Positions 1 through 8,197 of a stretch of 64,000 nucleotides of DNA are shown piece after piece. Below the pieces are notes generated by a model. It worked only from the letters and a program-made list of their open reading frames with translations, ran no database searches and had not been told where the DNA came from. Origin of the DNA: Bacillota bacterium (GTDB lineage Bacteria > Bacillota > UBA4882 > UBA8346); NCBI GenBank assembly GCA_023410535.1, contig JAEYPR010000010.1:186001-250000 (forward strand). Reading direction: 5' to 3'. The number at the start of each line of letters is the position of its first letter. Within the stretch, counting starts at the first letter, position 1. The position numbers and the translations under genes were made by a program.

Positions 1-1732
1 GATTAGCTCCCGGCTTATCGATTTTATTGATTGCGACGATGATCGAAACATTAGCATCTTTCGCATGATTAATTGCTTCAATGGTTTGCGGCATCACTCC
101 ATCATCAGCGGCAACTACTAAAATGGCAATATCGGTAACTTGGGCGCCACGAGCCCGCATCGCTGTAAAAGCAGCATGACCCGGGGTGTCTAGGAAAGTA
201 ATTTTGCGGTCATTCAGCTCAACTTGATAAGCGCCGATGTGTTGGGTAATTCCCCCCGCCTCTTGGGCAGTCACATTGGTTTCACGAATCGCATCAAGTA
301 ACGAGGTCTTCCCATGGTCAACGTGACCCATAATCGTAACCACCGGCGGACGTGGTATTAAGGACGCCGGATCGTCTTCGATCTCTTCAACCTGTAATTT
401 TTCTTCTTCAGTCCGCGCTGCGGTCGCCGAAATTCCATATTCATCAGCAATTAGGGTCATAGTGTCAATATCAATTTCTTGGTTGATCGTCGCCATCATG
501 CCCAAGCTCATTAATTTCTTAATGACATCACTGGCGGAAACCTCTATTAACTGTGCAAATTCCTTGACAGCCATTTGAGTTGGCAATTGAACCGATTTGA
601 CGGTCGTTGACGGACCTTCTTGCTTGACGGGTCGACCAGGAAAACGTCCAGGCGTTCTTGATTGTACTGATTTTCCGGTACGTTTATCAAATTTATCGCT
701 ATACGCTTGGGAACGCGAATCATTACCGCGAGGTGCGGGTTTACTGAAACGATTGTTTGGAGCGGCATTTCCTTGATTCGGTCCACGATTTTGTCCTTGA
801 TACGGCGGACGATTTTGCCCTTGATTTTGTCCTTGATATGGTGGACGATTTTGCCCTTGATTTTGTCCTTGATATGGTGGACGATTCTGCCCCTGATTTT
901 GTCCTTGATACGGCGGACGATTCTGCCCCTGATTTTGTCCTTGATACGGTGGACGATTCTGCCCTTGATTTTGCCCTTGATACGGCGGACGATTTTGCCC
1001 CTGATTTTGTCCTTGATACGGCGGACGATTTTGCCCCTGGGGAGCCGGTCGATTTTGTCCTTGTGCCGGACCGCGATTTTGATATTGTCCCCGATTTTGT
1101 TCGGAATAATTTCCTTGATTTTGGGGGCGATTCGGGTTCTGGTCCATCGGACGGTTCTGATTAACGTTCCGGTTTTGAGGTTGGTTTTGATTTTGATTTC
1201 TATTGAAACCAGGTTTCCCTTCTACTCCGGTGGAATCGGGACGATGGTCGTTCCGCGGAACGGTTTTGCCTTCTTCTTTTGACTCAACACCGGGAAGCGG
1301 AGCAGGACGATTGGATTGCGGCTTATTTTCCGCCCCTTGAACCGTTTGTGGCGAAGCGGCATTCTCAGTAGTTTTTGTAAACTCACGTTGCACTTGATTA
1401 TTACTCCCGACTGAAACTTTATTATCAATGTTTTGGGGTACTCGTTGATTCGTCGGTGCCGGTGTCGATGGTCTCATGTTAGGATTTTGAACAGGTTTGG
1501 CTTGGAAAAGATCCTTTTTAATCTCTTCAGGAGTTTGGGGACGATTGGGTGTAAATGCTTTTGCCTGTTTTGGAGCAGCCGGATAGACCTCTCTTGCTTG
1601 TTCCACATATTTGTCTTCGATCGTACTCATATGATTACGAACGTTTGCTCCCTGCCCGTTCAAATAAGCCATCAAATCTTTTATCGAAACATTTAATTCT
1701 TTGCTTAATTCGTGCACTCGAACCTTATTTAT
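1..1732 (-). CDS. infB: Translation initiation factor IF-2 (3' part outside window), apparent ATA start
   Basis: IF-2 is the GTPase that places initiator tRNA on the 30S subunit. About 577 N-terminal residues are in the window. Order: helical IF2_N start (NKVRVHELSKELNVS), a long Q/N/P/G-rich linker with seven 12-residue repeats, a second IF2_N-like region, then the G domain with G1 (MGHVDHGKT, near 300-330), G3 (DTPGH) and G4 (NKID, at the left edge). The reading frame that matches the family has an in-frame TGA three codons before the start and then ATA-AAT-AAG-GTT. A GGAGGT Shine-Dalgarno lies seven bases before this ATA. The next normal start in frame (GTG at 1717) is about 22 bases from the SD. 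The ATA overlaps the ylxQ stop as ATAA, where ylxR-ylxQ has ATGA. Gene identity is certain; the start codon is inferred. Confidence 0.95.
   Translation of the reverse strand, partial: MNKVRVHELSKELNVSIKDLMAYLNGQGANVRNHMSTIEDKYVEQAREVYPAAPKQAKAFTPNRPQTPEEIKKDLFQAKPVQNPNMRPSTPAPTNQRVPQNIDNKVSVGSNNQVQREFTKTTENAASPQTVQGAENKPQSNRPAPLPGVESKEEGKTVPRNDHRPDSTGVEGKPGFNRNQNQNQPQNRNVNQNRPMDQNPNRPQNQGNYSEQNRGQYQNRGPAQGQNRPAPQGQNRPPYQGQNQGQNRPPYQGQNQGQNRPPYQGQNQGQNRPPYQGQNQGQNRPPYQGQNQGQNRPPYQGQNQGQNRPPYQGQNRGPNQGNAAPNNRFSKPAPRGNDSRSQAYSDKFDKRTGKSVQSRTPGRFPGRPVKQEGPSTTVKSVQLPTQMAVKEFAQLIEVSASDVIKKLMSLGMMATINQEIDIDTMTLIADEYGISATAARTEEEKLQVEEIEDDPASLIPRPPVVTIMGHVDHGKTSLLDAIRETNVTAQEAGGITQHIGAYQVELNDRKITFLDTPGHAAFTAMRARGAQVTDIAILVVAADDGVMPQTIEAINHAKDANVSIIVAINKIDKPGAN
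787..1053 (-). repeat. In-frame 36-bp tandem repeat inside infB
   Basis: Seven units with an exact 36-base period (recurring tacggcgga/tatggtgga near 800, 836, 872, 908, 944, 980 and 1016) encode the 12-residue unit RPPYQGQNQGQN. The differences between units are mostly silent third-position changes (TAC/TAT, GGC/GGT, CAG/CAA), so the peptide is kept while the DNA drifts. It lies in the disordered linker of IF-2. Confidence 0.9.
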
Positions 1733-2043
1733 GGCTCTTCACCTCCGTCTTTTAATAAAGAACAGATCATCTTGGAAAAATCATTCGAAGTTACTGCAAT
1801 CACGCCACGTCCCGGAGCGCCAATCCAATGGCCTAACTCGGCGATCATTCCGTATGTAAAAAAACTGATCGTTTTCTGTTCACATAAAAACTTAAAATTT
1901 TTAATGGTCTTTGCTGAAAGATCATTGGCACATATCACCACTTGGGCTCGACCATGCCGTATTCCTTCTTCAACTGCCGCCGAACCCGTAAGAAGACGGC
2001 CTGCTTTGGCAGCAAGGCCTAACACGGACGCTACTGTCTTCAT
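1729..2043 (-). CDS. ylxQ: L7Ae-family RNA-binding protein YlxQ
   Basis: A 104-residue protein of the L7Ae/L30e fold (kink-turn RNA binders), the usual neighbour between ylxR and infB in Bacillota. Family features are the N-terminal LGLAAKAGRL segment, the central VVICANDLS strand-turn and the GVIAVTSNDFS C-terminal part. The start ATG overlaps the ylxR stop as ATGA, and its own stop overlaps the apparent infB start as ATAA, so the three genes are translationally coupled. Its precise RNA target is not established. Confidence 0.9.
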   Translation of the reverse strand: MKTVASVLGLAAKAGRLLTGSAAVEEGIRHGRAQVVICANDLSAKTIKNFKFLCEQKTISFFTYGMIAELGHWIGAPGRGVIAVTSNDFSKMICSLLKDGGEEP

Positions 2044-2312
2044 TTAATTAATTTCACCATTTCCGAACGTAATGTATCTTTTTGCTGAGGAGTAATCTCA
2101 ATTTCCAAAGCACGTTCGAGCATTGAACCTTTTAAAGCCAGTTCCAAACACTCCACTTTAGGACATGTGTATGCACCGCGACCGGATTTTTTGCCTGTCG
2201 GATCAATAGTAACTTCGCCTTCCGGAGTTCGCACAACGCGAAGCAACTCTTTCTTCGGAAAGACACCTTTACAACCCAGGCAAGTGCGTTGAGGGATTTT
2301 TCTTATTTTCAT
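2040..2312 (-). CDS. ylxR: YlxR family RNA-binding protein (RnpM)
   Basis: A 90-residue YlxR protein, recently called RnpM because in Bacillus subtilis it binds the RNase P RNA and modulates the enzyme. Signature segments are the N-terminal RTCLGC, LLRVVRTPEG and the GRGAYTCP strand near residue 45. The start overlaps the nusA stop by one base (TAATG), placing it in the nusA-ylxR-ylxQ-infB operon. Confidence 0.93.
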   Translation of the reverse strand: MKIRKIPQRTCLGCKGVFPKKELLRVVRTPEGEVTIDPTGKKSGRGAYTCPKVECLELALKGSMLERALEIEITPQQKDTLRSEMVKLIK

Positions 2313-3922
2313 TATTTATCCCCCTTTTTGGTGCTTTTGTCCTTTTTTGCTTTGTTTAACTCCTCTCCAAATAATTGTCCAATGGTAAATCCGCCAGCAG
2401 TTTCACTACCGCTACCCTCAGTGTTTCCCTCAACTGCAGGATTGGAAGTATCTAAATCATGAGTCGCACCGGTTTTTTTGGCTTGACGTTCCCCTAAAAC
2501 ATCCGAGAAAAAATATCCTTCATCCAGAGAGATTGGTTCGTCATCCAGTTCAACCTTTGCCAAGTGTTTCGGAGCGACTTTGCCTTTTTTGCTCTTCTTT
2601 TTGACTACCGTTTCTTCTTCTTCATCCGCTTTTTCCACAAATACCGGTTCTTCTTCACCTTCATAATACGGTTCCTGCGGCTCGGTTTCGTTCGATTCTG
2701 CCTCGGCCTCAAACGGCGCTTCCAATTCTGCGATCGTTTCTTCAACCGCGGTTAAAGTTTCAGCGGTTGATTCCGTTTCGGGTTCGGTCATTTCTGCAGC
2801 AATCGGTTCTGCCACCCGGATCGGATCTGCAACCTGTTCACGGAAACCGATTTCTTCATAGACCAATTTATCAATCAGTTCAGCTTGATCCGCCGCCTGG
2901 GATTCACTCTTGATGTCGATTTTCCAACCGGTAAGCTTTGCAGCCAAACGTGCATTTTGCCCTTCTTTGCCAATCGCCAATGACAATTGGAAATCGGGCA
3001 CAATGACAATCGCCGTTTTCTTTGAGGGTAAGATTTTAACTTCGCTTACTTTCGCGGGGCTTAACGCACTGATGATAAACTCGATCGGATCAGCGCTCCA
3101 TGGTACGATATCGATCTTTTCCCCTTTTAATTCCCGAACGATCATTTGCACCCGAATACCACGATTTCCCACGCAAGCCCCAACCGGATCAATTTGATGG
3201 TCACGACTATGTACCGCAATTTTCGACCGATAACCCGGTTCTCGGGAAACCGATTTGATCTCAACGATCCCGTCTTGGATTTCGGGTACTTCCAATTCAA
3301 AAAGGCGTTTTAACAAACCCGGTCTGGTTCTGGATAAGAGAACTTGCGGACCTTTGGTGGTCTTTTTCACTTCGACTACATAAGTTTTCAAACGCATTCC
3401 AGGTTCATATTGTTCAGTCGGCATCTGCTCGTTGCTAGGCAAAATACCTTCGATTCGTCCTAAATCAACAAATAAATTCCGTTGTTCATAGCGTTGAACC
3501 ACACCGGTTATGAGATCCCCAACTCGGTTGACGAATTCATCATAGATGATACTGCGTTCCGCCTCGCGAATCCGTTGTACCACAACTTGTTTGGCAGTTT
3601 GGGCAGCAATCCGACCAAATTCTTTGGGGAAAATTTCGAATTCAACCAAATCTCCCAATTCGTAAATGGGATTAATTTGTTGGGCTTCCTCGAGGCTAAT
3701 CTCATTTTTGTCGTCTTCCACTTCTTCGACAACCGTTTTGTGGGTATAAACATGAAATGACCCCGTACCGGGATCAACACGAACTTCTATACTCTGGGCT
3801 ACTTTCTGATCTCGTTTATACGCAGAAGCCAAAGCTGTTTCGATTGCATCTAATAAAATTTCCTTACTAATCCCTTTTTCTTTTTCGATCTGTTCCAGAG
3901 CATCCATAAATTCGTGATTCAT
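2312..3922 (-). CDS. nusA: Transcription termination/antitermination factor NusA with long acidic tail
   Basis: NusA binds RNA polymerase and nascent RNA and controls pausing, termination and antitermination. Order: N-terminal polymerase-binding domain (1-125), S1 domain (about 135-200, GVVQRYEQRNLFVDLG), KH1 and KH2 (about 230-345, with GNRGIRVQMI and AIGKEGQNARLAAKL). After about residue 360 there is a roughly 175-residue low-complexity tail rich in Glu, then Lys/Ser/Gly, which Bacillus NusA (about 370 residues) lacks. The tail does not look like the structured AR repeats of E. coli NusA. The start at 3922 overlaps the rimP stop by four bases. Confidence 0.95.
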   Translation of the reverse strand: MNHEFMDALEQIEKEKGISKEILLDAIETALASAYKRDQKVAQSIEVRVDPGTGSFHVYTHKTVVEEVEDDKNEISLEEAQQINPIYELGDLVEFEIFPKEFGRIAAQTAKQVVVQRIREAERSIIYDEFVNRVGDLITGVVQRYEQRNLFVDLGRIEGILPSNEQMPTEQYEPGMRLKTYVVEVKKTTKGPQVLLSRTRPGLLKRLFELEVPEIQDGIVEIKSVSREPGYRSKIAVHSRDHQIDPVGACVGNRGIRVQMIVRELKGEKIDIVPWSADPIEFIISALSPAKVSEVKILPSKKTAIVIVPDFQLSLAIGKEGQNARLAAKLTGWKIDIKSESQAADQAELIDKLVYEEIGFREQVADPIRVAEPIAAEMTEPETESTAETLTAVEETIAELEAPFEAEAESNETEPQEPYYEGEEEPVFVEKADEEEETVVKKKSKKGKVAPKHLAKVELDDEPISLDEGYFFSDVLGERQAKKTGATHDLDTSNPAVEGNTEGSGSETAGGFTIGQLFGEELNKAKKDKSTKKGDK

Positions 3923-4425
3923 TTCTTTTTAATACCCCCTTCATTTGCGAAGACATCCGGGATAAGACGGGCCTTTACGATGTCTTTTAACGGAATCTCC
4001 AAACTTAGCTCGTCACTTATTTTGAGTAAAACCAAAACCTCGGAACCATGGTTGCTGAGTCCCAAAAGCTCGCCACGGTAGGTTTTTTGGTTGTTTAATG
4101 CTTTAAACAGTTTAATTTCAACCTGATTATGTACGAATCGTTGATAATCACGTTCTTTTTTTAGTGGTCGTTCGATACCGGGTGATGATATTTCCAGCAG
4201 GTAACTCCCAGGAATCGGATCGGTTTCATCAAGTGCTTTCTCTAACGCTACGCTAAAACGCTGACAGTCATCGGTAGTAATTCCCTGCTCGGAATCGATT
4301 GTACAGCGAAGAATCCAGTCCGGTCCTTCTTTATGATATTCAACCTCAACCAGCTCATAACCCAACTGCCCCGCTAGCGGTTCTCCCAGCCTCGTAACAA
4401 CCACATCAACCCGTTCTTTGGACAA
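3919..4425 (-). CDS. rimP: Ribosome maturation factor RimP
   Basis: RimP assists 30S subunit assembly. The protein is 168 residues, the family's usual size. Diagnostic are GYELVEVEY, the SPGIERPL motif and the C-terminal SH3-like beta barrel (EIPLKDIVKARLIP). A TTG start at 4425 is chosen because a GAAAGGAAG Shine-Dalgarno sits six bases upstream and the family N-terminus begins here; the longer open frame runs into a strong hairpin. First gene of rimP-nusA-ylxR-ylxQ-infB. Confidence 0.9.
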   Translation of the reverse strand: MSKERVDVVVTRLGEPLAGQLGYELVEVEYHKEGPDWILRCTIDSEQGITTDDCQRFSVALEKALDETDPIPGSYLLEISSPGIERPLKKERDYQRFVHNQVEIKLFKALNNQKTYRGELLGLSNHGSEVLVLLKISDELSLEIPLKDIVKARLIPDVFANEGGIKKK

Positions 4426-4426
4426 G

Positions 4427-4478
4427 ATCTTCTTCCTTTCGATTAACAAATCGAAAGAGTGGGTTTCCCCACTCTTTC
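4427..4478 (-). promoter_or_regulatory. rimP leader with two mutually exclusive hairpins
   Basis: On the minus strand an 11-bp perfect hairpin with a GAAA loop (arms 4468-4478 and 4453-4463) is followed by a second hairpin, CTTTCGATT-TGTT-AATCGAAAG. Its 5' arm reuses the CTTTC that closes the first hairpin, and its 3' arm includes the GAAAG of the rimP Shine-Dalgarno. The first has no T-tract, so it does not look like a terminator. The structures are seen in the sequence; a regulatory role is inferred. Confidence 0.55.
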
Positions 4479-4573
4479 TAAACTTTCCTATTAAGTTTAC
4501 CACATTTATAATAACTTGACAAGTAATATAATATTCCTAAGCGAAGATATAACCGGCTTTCAATCATACTGTT

Positions 4574-5386
4574 TCAACTGGACAAATTCCTCATTGTACT
4601 ACGATAACCCAGTTGTTCCGAAATTTTGCCGGCCGCCTCCAATACTTCAGGCAATATTTCGTGAGTGATCCGTTCATCGGACATGCGGTGGATAGGGCCT
4701 GAAACACTAATTGCAGCTTGAACTTTATTTTCATAATTTTTTATCGGGGCTGCGACGCAAGTCACACCCTCGTCCCGTTCGGAAAAATCCAACGCATACC
4801 CGTCCCGTTGAATTTTTGTTAAGGTTTGGATCAGTTGATCGATATCGATAATGGTAAATTGAGTGAATGGGATAAACTTCACTTTGGCAAAACGGTTCCG
4901 CAGTTCCTCTTCGGCCAAACCAGCCAATAACACTTTCCCGGTACCGGTACAATAAGCCGGACCCCGACTGCCAATTCGAGCGAACATTTTAACAATTACC
5001 ATGTTGGTCGACTCTAATTGATCAATATAGACAACTTCGTGGCCGTCCAAAATTGCCAAATTAGTGGTTTCCGTGGTCGAGGCGGCTAACTTTTTCAAGT
5101 ACGGTCTGGCGATTGCATTAAGATCTAGCGCCGCCATGGCCGCAATTCCGATTTCGAAGGCTTTCAATCCCAGTTTATACTGTAACGAACTGGCATCTTG
5201 CTGAACAAAGCCTTGATTCATCAATGTATTAACCAAACGGTGCGCGGTGGTGAGTTTTAAATTAGCCGTCTTTGCCAACTCGGATATGGAGACGGAGTCC
5301 GTTTCACGAGAAAGGATTTCTAATAGGGAAAGCGCGCGGACCACTGCTTGTACAGTTTCGCCTTCACCCTCTCGATTGCGACTCAT
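4574..5386 (-). CDS. IclR-family transcriptional regulator
   Basis: A 270-residue IclR regulator: N-terminal winged helix-turn-helix (about 12-75, VQAVVRALSLLEILS through LVNTLMNQGFVQ) and C-terminal effector domain (about 90-260, with the YCTGTGKVLLAG loop and GVTCVAAPI). The family controls carbon or aromatic catabolism genes in response to small metabolites. No obvious catabolic target is adjacent: rimP is downstream and a small membrane protein upstream, so the ligand is unknown. The start has a GGAGG site nearby. Confidence 0.9.
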   Translation of the reverse strand: MSRNREGEGETVQAVVRALSLLEILSRETDSVSISELAKTANLKLTTAHRLVNTLMNQGFVQQDASSLQYKLGLKAFEIGIAAMAALDLNAIARPYLKKLAASTTETTNLAILDGHEVVYIDQLESTNMVIVKMFARIGSRGPAYCTGTGKVLLAGLAEEELRNRFAKVKFIPFTQFTIIDIDQLIQTLTKIQRDGYALDFSERDEGVTCVAAPIKNYENKVQAAISVSGPIHRMSDERITHEILPEVLEAAGKISEQLGYRSTMRNLSS

Positions 5387-5413
5387 CGATAACCTCCTGT
5401 CAGCTAATCCAAC

Positions 5414-5569
5414 TTATCCTTTAAATAATGAACCGTGTTGAAGAAAGAGATACGCAAAGATCAGCAACCCGATCAATGCTAAAAACAACGTTATTTTTAG
5501 TGTTTTCATCACAACTTTAAGGATGATGATTGCAATTAAAGCTCCAAAAATCAACCATGCCCAATTCAT
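5414..5569 (-). CDS. Small membrane protein (51 aa), function unknown
   Basis: ATG at 5569 preceded by CAGGAGGTTCAATC, a near-ideal ribosome binding site, opens a 51-codon frame. Nearly the whole peptide is hydrophobic: one segment around residues 3-20 (WLIFGALIAIIIL), a short positive break (KVVMKTLK), then a second segment around 26-45. It sits tightly between the TPR gene and the IclR gene, all co-directional, so it is probably co-transcribed. No family recognised. Confidence 0.7.
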   Translation of the reverse strand: MNWAWLIFGALIAIIILKVVMKTLKITLFLALIGLLIFAYLFLQHGSLFKG

Positions 5570-5593
5570 GATTGAACCTCCTGAAGTTTTTCG

Positions 5594-7330
5594 TCACGGA
5601 TGACCGATCGTTACCTCATGACTGTTTAACGATGAAAACCCTTTAATATTGGTATGAAGTTCTTCAACTTCACCTAAACGTAATAATGTCTGCAAATAAG
5701 CGTCGGTTATCTCCTGCTCGCTTTGGTGCAGTTGATAAGCTTGGCGTAAAAAAGGCAATGCCTTGCGATACTGATTTTTCCGCCAGTAATACAAACCAAG
5801 ATTCTGATAAAGCGGAAAACCGGGCTCATAACGAAGTCCACGTTTCGAAACCAAAATTCCCAGTTGAGCAAAACCGATATCAGTGATGATTTTGCCTGTT
5901 AAATACCAATAATACCACAATTTACGAGCTTTTACGCAACTTTTTAAAACACATGCAGCAATAGTAAACCGCCTTCCCGTTTCCCATTCCTGATAAAGTT
6001 TGCGTAAATTAACTTCTGTTTTAATAATTGGGTCATTTAACTCGTTCAGTAATTGCAATGTTTGCCGTCTGGTTTGGTTATCGGATGCCAGACGCAATAA
6101 TTGCAATAATGAATCTTGCGCCTCCTGGTATTGTTCCAGTTGCAATTGGGCGAACGCTAAATTTTGAATGGAAAGATAATGCGTCGGATTCAGTCTAACC
6201 GCTTCATCCAACAATGCGACGGCTTCCTCAAAGCGTTTACGTCGCAAACAAAAAGTACCGTAATAATGGTAAATCCCCCACCAATCCGAACTGGTATTTA
6301 ACCCTTCTTTATAAAAAACTTCAGCTTGATCAAATGCCTCTTTCTCTTCCGCTAAAAGTGCTAAATTGGTTAAAATGTTTACCCGCAACGGATCGAGAGC
6401 CAACGCTTGCTTCCAAACCCGCTCCGCCTCTTCAATTTCACCTTTCCCCGCCAAAACCGCCCCCATTAAATCATGGGCTGTTAAATTTTTAGGATCAACG
6501 GCTAAAACATTTTGCAATGCGGATAATGCATCATCCAATTGTTGTTGTGAATGGTAAAGCAATGCCCGGCGGATCCAACCATCGGGATATTCGGGAAAAG
6601 CTTTCGTCAGCTCTTCCAAAATCGTCGCCGCTTTTTCCGGTTTACCCCATTGCAAATAAACTTCAGCCAGAACTAGCGGAATCCGGGGATGATAGTTGGC
6701 AATTTGACGCAAACGTTCCAAAATATCTACCGAGCGTTCATAATTTTTGCTAATTTCATTTTGAACCAAAAATAGAATTAAAATATCGGCTGCTTCGACA
6801 AAATCCGGGTCGTACGCTACCGCCTTTAGTAAATTTTCCAAACCTTCCGTTTGCGCCCGTTCATTTTTGGCCTGCGCTAAACTTTCCAACCCTCTGCGAA
6901 ATGCTAAAAAAGCCTCCAGCGACTCCGTATACATGTTGTGTTTTGATTCAAAGTCTGTATCTCCGGCTAAAAAAGCCATTACCTTTTTGAACAATTGTTC
7001 CCATGCAACGAGGAAACGATCTTCAGGGGCATCAATTGAACTTTGAAAAATTACCTGTTGTAACTCCGGATTGAACAAACGCAGCGACAATTCTAACTTT
7101 TCCTCGCCTTTTAACGTACCCATCAACCATAATTCTTCGCCGCCCCAAGCAACGTCATCAGCCGGTTGCTCAGGATAAGTTTGAAGGTTCTTATGTTCCA
7201 TATATACATTGACTTGAGATTCAATTCCTATCGAATTCAACCGCAGTGATGCAAGATCGGAAAGTCCCCTTGCAAGTACAGGTAGATAGATGGGCTCATC
7301 ATTTGAAAAAAATGGAATTACCTGTATCAA
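5594..7330 (-). CDS. Tetratricopeptide-repeat protein
   Basis: About 578 residues. The first about 130 residues form a non-repeat domain (IQVIPFFSNDEPIYLPVLARG, with beta-strand-like segments), followed by at least eight TPR-like helix pairs from about 165 to the C-terminus (for example VLAVDPKNLTAHDLMGAVLA and ALDPLRVNILTNLALLAEEK). There is no signal peptide, so it is probably a cytoplasmic scaffold. The TTG at 7330 is chosen because GGAGG lies five bases before it; an in-frame TTG at 7342 has no such site. The partner is unknown. Confidence 0.8.
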   Translation of the reverse strand: MIQVIPFFSNDEPIYLPVLARGLSDLASLRLNSIGIESQVNVYMEHKNLQTYPEQPADDVAWGGEELWLMGTLKGEEKLELSLRLFNPELQQVIFQSSIDAPEDRFLVAWEQLFKKVMAFLAGDTDFESKHNMYTESLEAFLAFRRGLESLAQAKNERAQTEGLENLLKAVAYDPDFVEAADILILFLVQNEISKNYERSVDILERLRQIANYHPRIPLVLAEVYLQWGKPEKAATILEELTKAFPEYPDGWIRRALLYHSQQQLDDALSALQNVLAVDPKNLTAHDLMGAVLAGKGEIEEAERVWKQALALDPLRVNILTNLALLAEEKEAFDQAEVFYKEGLNTSSDWWGIYHYYGTFCLRRKRFEEAVALLDEAVRLNPTHYLSIQNLAFAQLQLEQYQEAQDSLLQLLRLASDNQTRRQTLQLLNELNDPIIKTEVNLRKLYQEWETGRRFTIAACVLKSCVKARKLWYYWYLTGKIITDIGFAQLGILVSKRGLRYEPGFPLYQNLGLYYWRKNQYRKALPFLRQAYQLHQSEQEITDAYLQTLLRLGEVEELHTNIKGFSSLNSHEVTIGHP

Positions 7331-7402
7331 CGTTTCCTCCAATGGAGATTATCTTGACCAAACGTTAACACAATCATTTCCGTTAGTCAAGAGCAGGTAG
7401 GG

Positions 7403-7450
7403 GTTATTTCAGTTAACAATCACATTCTAAAACCCCACCTACGTATTTAT
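7403..7450. repeat. Intergenic inverted repeat
   Basis: AGGTAGGGGTT and AACCCCACCTA form an about 10-bp stem with one bulged base around a 24-base AT-rich loop, between the TPR gene start and the end of the next gene. There is no T-tract, so it is not a standard intrinsic terminator; it may protect or process the transcript. Confidence 0.45.
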
Positions 7451-7522
7451 ATATATATGTCGCTCCAAAATTTCCGGACAGAAATTTTACGATATATTTT
7501 CCTTAATTCATAAATTCCGATC

Positions 7523-8095
7523 CTAGATATTGGTTGGGATTGAATTTTTTGATGTCCCTACAATTTTAACGGGAAGAGTGAACCATTGCGAGGTTTTGAT
7601 AATGTATGTTTTGCCAATCACTTCCTGCCGCAGCGTATTCCGTACCATCTCATAGGCGTTTTGACCGATCTTGGCTTCATATTGGGTGGTATTATAGTCG
7701 TTTAGGGTGTTAGTAATCGCTGCTTCCACAATCCGGTTAAATTCGGAACGGATGGCATTGATCGCTTCATCAGGCAGTTTCACCTGGGTTTGGCCGATGC
7801 TAATTTGTAAATTATCTAACTCAGTTAGGTTTGAACTGATTTTACCCGGCAATTCTTGCTTAATGCCTTGAAGTACTTGGGGAATACTCCGTTTCGCCTC
7901 AGCTTGAATTTTAAGCTGCGCCATCCCGGCAATTCGTTCCGGATCGATCGCCACAGTCAACCCCTGGACCCGGACGTATAACAAAAGCAGCATCGATATT
8001 AAGAAACATCCGATAAAAACACCGGTAAAAACTCCATTCCAGTACCGATCTTTATCAAAAATCTTTTTCAATTCCAATTCATGAGTTTCAGACAT
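7523..8095 (-). CDS. Single-pass membrane protein, function unknown
   Basis: 190 residues from an ATG at 8095 with an AAAGGGGGA site seven bases upstream; a longer frame to 8176 lacks a site. A short cytoplasmic N-terminus (MSETHELELKKIFDKDRYW) is followed by one membrane helix (about 22-45, GVFTGVFIGCFLISMLLLLY). The extracytoplasmic part (46-190) has predicted helices and the ligand-like phrase NLQISIGQTQVKLP. No catalytic motif or known family recognised. It lies just downstream of the sensor kinase on the same strand, so it may be an accessory of that kinase, but this rests on position only. Confidence 0.75.
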   Translation of the reverse strand: MSETHELELKKIFDKDRYWNGVFTGVFIGCFLISMLLLLYVRVQGLTVAIDPERIAGMAQLKIQAEAKRSIPQVLQGIKQELPGKISSNLTELDNLQISIGQTQVKLPDEAINAIRSEFNRIVEAAITNTLNDYNTTQYEAKIGQNAYEMVRNTLRQEVIGKTYIIKTSQWFTLPVKIVGTSKNSIPTNI

Positions 8096-8197
8096 CAAAA
8101 ATCCCCCTTTTTTTGAAGACAACCTTTTTTTAATAGTATGCCAACAAAGAGGTGGAATATGATTCCAAAAAGACACTTTCTGGAATAAAAGATCGTA

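Noticed and set aside
707..1282. Long plus-strand frames opposite infB rich in LILSLIRRTILP or DFVLDTADD repeats
   Set aside because: They are antisense images of the IF-2 linker repeat; the minus-strand frame has the family motifs.
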